DNA of 64,000 nt from Enoplosus armatus (Eukaryota; Chordata; Actinopteri; Centrarchiformes; Enoplosidae), in assembly GCF_043641665.1 (NCBI RefSeq), contig NC_092181.1, forward strand, positions 4,291,921 through 4,355,920, given 5' to 3'. This document shows positions 60,440-64,000 of this stretch, one piece after another (within the stretch, counting starts at the first letter, position 1; every line of letters starts with the position of its first letter). The position numbers were made by a program, and so were the translations under genes. The notes beneath the pieces are model-generated. The model worked only from the letters and a program-made list of their open reading frames with translations. It made no database searches and had not been told where the DNA came from.

Positions 60440-61060
60440 TTTAACTGCAAATGTAACTTTAAGCCATGCTGGAGGCATGGCTCTAGGGATTGGGATGTAG
60501 TCTGTAGGTCTGGCGGTTGATTGGCCGACCACTTTGGTCTAGACTAAAATATCTCAACAACTATAGATTGCCATGACATTTAGGATGAATCTAATGAAGG
60601 AGCCTAATGACTTTGGTGATCCCCTGACTTTTGCTCTATAGCACCACCAGCAGCACCACCATGAAGTTGACGTTTGTGGTATTAAGAGAAATATCTCAAC
60701 AACTATTTGATGGATTGTAATGAAATTAGGTAAACACATTCATCACTTTGGGGCTCTAGTAACTTTTCACCCAGCACCATCATGAGGTCAAATGTTTTAT
60801 TTGTCCAATCCTTTGGCCTCTGACTAAATACTTCATTTTAATGAATAATAACCTAATTAATTACTTTAATAATGACATTCCCATCAGCTTCAGCTGCACT
60901 TTGTGCACTTTGTAGTGCTAATTGTTAGCATGTTAGCAAGCTGATGTTAGCATTTAGCTCACAGCACTACTGTTCTGTAAGTACAGCCTCACAGAGCCAC
61001 TAGCATGTCTGCAGACAGAGTCCCATCAGGTGGTTATGTATTGCACACCATATTGTGTCA
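60440..61060 (+). repeat. Interspersed repeat family B, copy 2
   Basis: TGACTTTGGTGATCCCCTGA, CACCATGAAGTTGACGTTTG, ATATCTCAACAACTATTTGA and the tail GCATGTTAGCAAGCTGATGT through ACAGCCTCACAGAGCCACTA are diagnostic of this large percomorph repeat. It is longer than copy 1. Confidence 0.7.
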
Positions 61061-61263
61061 TGTACAAAAAAGTGCCCAGCTCGCATGAGCTTATTAACAG
61101 CTTACAAGCAATAACAAACAACAGCAGTAACATAATGAGAGCAAAAGGACCAATATAATACACCTCCATACATGACAATGTCAAGCCAAATTTGAACATA
61201 ATCCTGCTCCTTAGACATTACATCTATAACTTAAGTACACCTGAGGCACATACTGTGCCTTTA

Positions 61264-61611
61264 TCATATCAGACAAAAGGCCCTCCTGTGCTGTTGGTAG
61301 GCATTCAGCACAAACTGAGCCAGGTGAAGCACTTTGTCTGTAAACAGGTACTGAAGTCTACATTCCTCAGACATAGAAAACAAATCAGGACATTTTGCAG
61401 ACATTTTAAGGAAAAGCCTATATCTGAAATTATGATATAATGGAAAATAAAACAAAAAGTAGATTTTTAACTTTCAACCTCTTCCAGATCACACAGGTGA
61501 CACTTTCTATTCTTCTCTGGAATTGAGAGGAAGCGTCCGGTTTCCACCACCAGAGGCAAGATACCGCATCTCAACTGGGCACAGACAGACCTCTGTACTC
61601 TAGTCATGTTT
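61264..61611 (-). pseudogene. Tx1/L1-type LINE ORF2 C-terminal fragment
   Basis: On the minus strand from about 61611 one frame reads VQRSVCAQLRCGILPLVVET, GRFLSIPEKNRKCHLCDLEE and VES to a stop. The neighbouring frame continues FYFPLYHNFRYRLFLKMSAK, CPDLFSMSEECRLQYLFTDK and FVLNAYQQHRRAF. This matches the LR.G.LPL.IETGR....P...R.C..C....VE..FHFLF.CP pattern at the end of L1/Tx1-like reverse transcriptases in fish. One frameshift separates the halves. Confidence 0.75.
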
Positions 61612-61639
61612 AGGGTGACATAGTGCTCTGGATGGTAAA

Positions 61640-64000
61640 TACACTTACATTATAATGTACTACAGGTTTATGGAAGGAATCTTTCAATTTCTGACGCAAT
61701 ATTTCCTATTCATTCACTTAGTCAGAGAGTGACAGCCCCGTTATTGTACAAGTTTAGAGCAACTCGTAAAAAAGCTGAATTGTTGAAAATGTTTGTTGGT
61801 TGAATTGTTTATTAAAATGTCTTCTTTGTTGACTTGTTTATTGATTGTCATTTTTTTTTGTTTTTATGCCTAAACATGCCAAGAGCACATATCACATATC
61901 AAAGACTCTTTTATCTCAGCAACTTTTGCTTCTCCCTCCCACATGGAGCACTATTAATAATAGCAGGATGAGCTGTCGGCTTCATAAAGAACAACCTGTT
62001 CTCATTCATGTGGGTGGTCAAATATGCACAATGACAACCTCCTGAAATTATCTCTGTCCAGGAGGATAAATATTCTAAAGGCTCACAGTGAGTTTACCAC
62101 CAGATCAGTTCAGAGCTGAGAGCTCTTTGTGTCCAGGGAACTTTGTGTTTGTGGTTGGTCAGCCCCCATATTGAACCTATGAACTTGCATATCAACATAC
62201 AGCCTTAGCCTTACATAATATTTATGCTAATGTGTTTGTGCGAATTACAGCAGGAAGTTGGATTTATTAAATATCTTCCATTCATCCATCATCGTCAACA
62301 TCATCTCTTTTTTTCCACTTCTTTCTTTTGATTTATTGATCTACCTACAGTATCTGGAGATGGATGACAAATTAAATTAACAGCCCTGAAAACCTTAATC
62401 AGCCTCTAACCATGAGCAATGGATTCCTTTAAATATATATATATTTCAGTACTTCTGTTTTTGTCTGCACTCTATTCACTGGTTTGAAGGGGCGGGGCTG
62501 AATTGGGAAAAAAAAAAGAAAAAAAAAAGATTATGTCCACGTCCCAATTAGAATTTGAACCAAAATCTTCATGACAGTAGTGGTTTATTTTCTTACGTTG
62601 TCTAACCCTAACCCCTTAAGAAACGATTACCAAGGATGTTTTTTTCCCTAACTTTGAACTCCTTATATAGCCACGAGTTTTTGTTTTTAGGGGCTTTAAG
62701 ATTTAGAACCAAGTTTTGGGGGGATTTAAAGAAAAAAAGCAACATAAGGTAGCCTCACATCCAGGACCAATTTGCAAATGTGAATTAGTCTGGAAGTTCA
62801 AAGTTCATTGTTGATATTCTAAGGGCCGTTATGAGCGGGTGCAGACAAAAATGCCTCTGGATGCAAATGGATAGATCTACAACCAATCAGAGCAACAAAA
62901 CATGCGACGTAGAGTTGAGCGATAGAAAAATGTAAACAGACTACAGCGTGCAGAGATGAGCTGTGATGGTGAAGAGGAAAATAGAGACAACGCTCAGCAT
63001 AGGCATGGTATGATTGGGTTTATGTCACAGTTTATAAAATCATTAATTGCAGGTTTGTGATGAGACACAAACTCCGCCCATCCACCACTCTGACATCCAA
63101 ACCCTTACGTTCTGCCTCGCTACATAAAGAGCCGACTACTTACGTTGGTGATGAAACGTTAGCATTGAGGTGCTGACTCTTACTATTTATCCATCTTTTC
63201 TCTCTTAGACAGTAAAAACAGACGGAGTATTTCACTCCTATTGCATGCGCCATACTGCCTCTGATTCAGCGCCTGAGGCTGTGCTTGCTCCACAGTGACA
63301 GACAACACCATGGAAAAGTTGCCTCGAGAAGAGGGCTTTTAAACAGTTCATACACACTCCCTGAGACACTTAACCCTGCCACTTTCTATCTATCTTCGCT
63401 GTCCTTCACTCCATTACTTTATCTCCATCTCATAGATTGAAGCGTGGGATAAGCGTTTCAATCCATCCCTCTTCCATCCTATGTGCCTCTCAGTCCTTTC
63501 TGCCTAAATTCCCCGTTTATATCTCGACAAAACTTGATTTAGTCCATCTCCACCTACAGAACTCAAGAGGACCATTTTTCTCTGTCTCTCTATTCCACTG
63601 TCCCTCTCCCACCACTCTATTTCCCTTAAGTACCACAGGCTAATACTGGGAGAAAGATGATCCCTCTGTCTCTTTGTTATCCCCTGCTTTTCTTACCATC
63701 TCTGCGTTTGAGCTAATTCACTTGCACTGGTGTCTCTGTTCCTGTATGAAACCTTATAGGGATCGCCTTTCCCTTTCCTATTGCTCTCTCCCTTTTCAGT
63801 CAATCCCTCCACCTCTTTCTCCCCTACTTTCCATCCTTTGGCCTTCCCCTATCACATGCTCTAGTGGTCTATGCCCATTGATAACACCTGACGGATAAGG
63901 AGGGAATGAAAATATGCCAAATACCGACCTCTCCTTTACTTGCATTAAGTCCTGTCTCTCATCCTGGCTTATCACTTGCTCCGGTGGTCCATAAAGTAGG
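61640..64000. other. Unassigned right end
   Basis: No gene recognised. Pyrimidine-rich sequence at 63360-64000 gives low-complexity frames. It contains an A-rich run at 62508-62530 and two related segments 120 bases apart at 63851 and 63971. Confidence 0.5.

Overview
The window reads as nuclear DNA of a teleost fish, most likely a percomorph. The introns are small (0.5 to 2.9 kb), CA/GT microsatellites are dense, and I recognise interspersed repeats that are common in percomorph genomes: the CAGTGGTGGAAGAAGTA element, the CAGTGGTTCCCAACC element, the GCTTAGCTTAGCA fold-back element and PIF/Harbinger pieces. There is no sign of bacterial gene organisation, and most short reading frames are chance frames.

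One protein-coding gene can be read end to end: lrpap1, encoding the receptor-associated protein (RAP), on the minus strand at 1088-10953. I rebuilt eight coding exons with GT/AG borders and matching phases. They give a 347-residue ER chaperone with a signal peptide, three RAP domains, a conserved NLS sequon, the two receptor-binding lysines of domain 3 and a C-terminal HNEL retrieval signal. Its 5' flank (about 11.1-11.23 kb) carries two opposed ZNF143/THAP11-type motifs and a perfect RFX X-box. Intron 3 begins directly inside a GT microsatellite, and intron 5 holds an uninterrupted AC run of 131 bases.

From about 11.4 kb to the right edge (52 kb) no conventional gene can be supported. The space holds microsatellites, MITE and SINE-like repeats, and degraded transposon coding pieces: PIF/Harbinger at 20.9-21.3 kb, Tc1/IS630-like at 18.4-19.3 kb, L2-type LINE at 34.0 and 36.4-36.7 kb, and Tx1/L1-type LINE at 61.3-61.6 kb. 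Two places stand out. A sequence of about 190 bp at 27.78-27.97 kb recurs inverted at 34.39-34.57 kb with only six substitutions and one 5-base gap, and looks like a duplicated conserved non-coding element or an undescribed repeat. A compact promoter-like cluster (ZNF143 motif, CCAAT box, TGACGTG) at 42.89-42.95 kb lies just upstream of a possible 25-base first coding exon at 43156-43180 on the plus strand; if real, the rest of the window to the right would be its first intron.

The left edge (1-803) may hold the end of a plus-strand neighbour lying tail to tail with lrpap1. In other vertebrates that neighbour is DOK7, but I could not recognise its sequence here.
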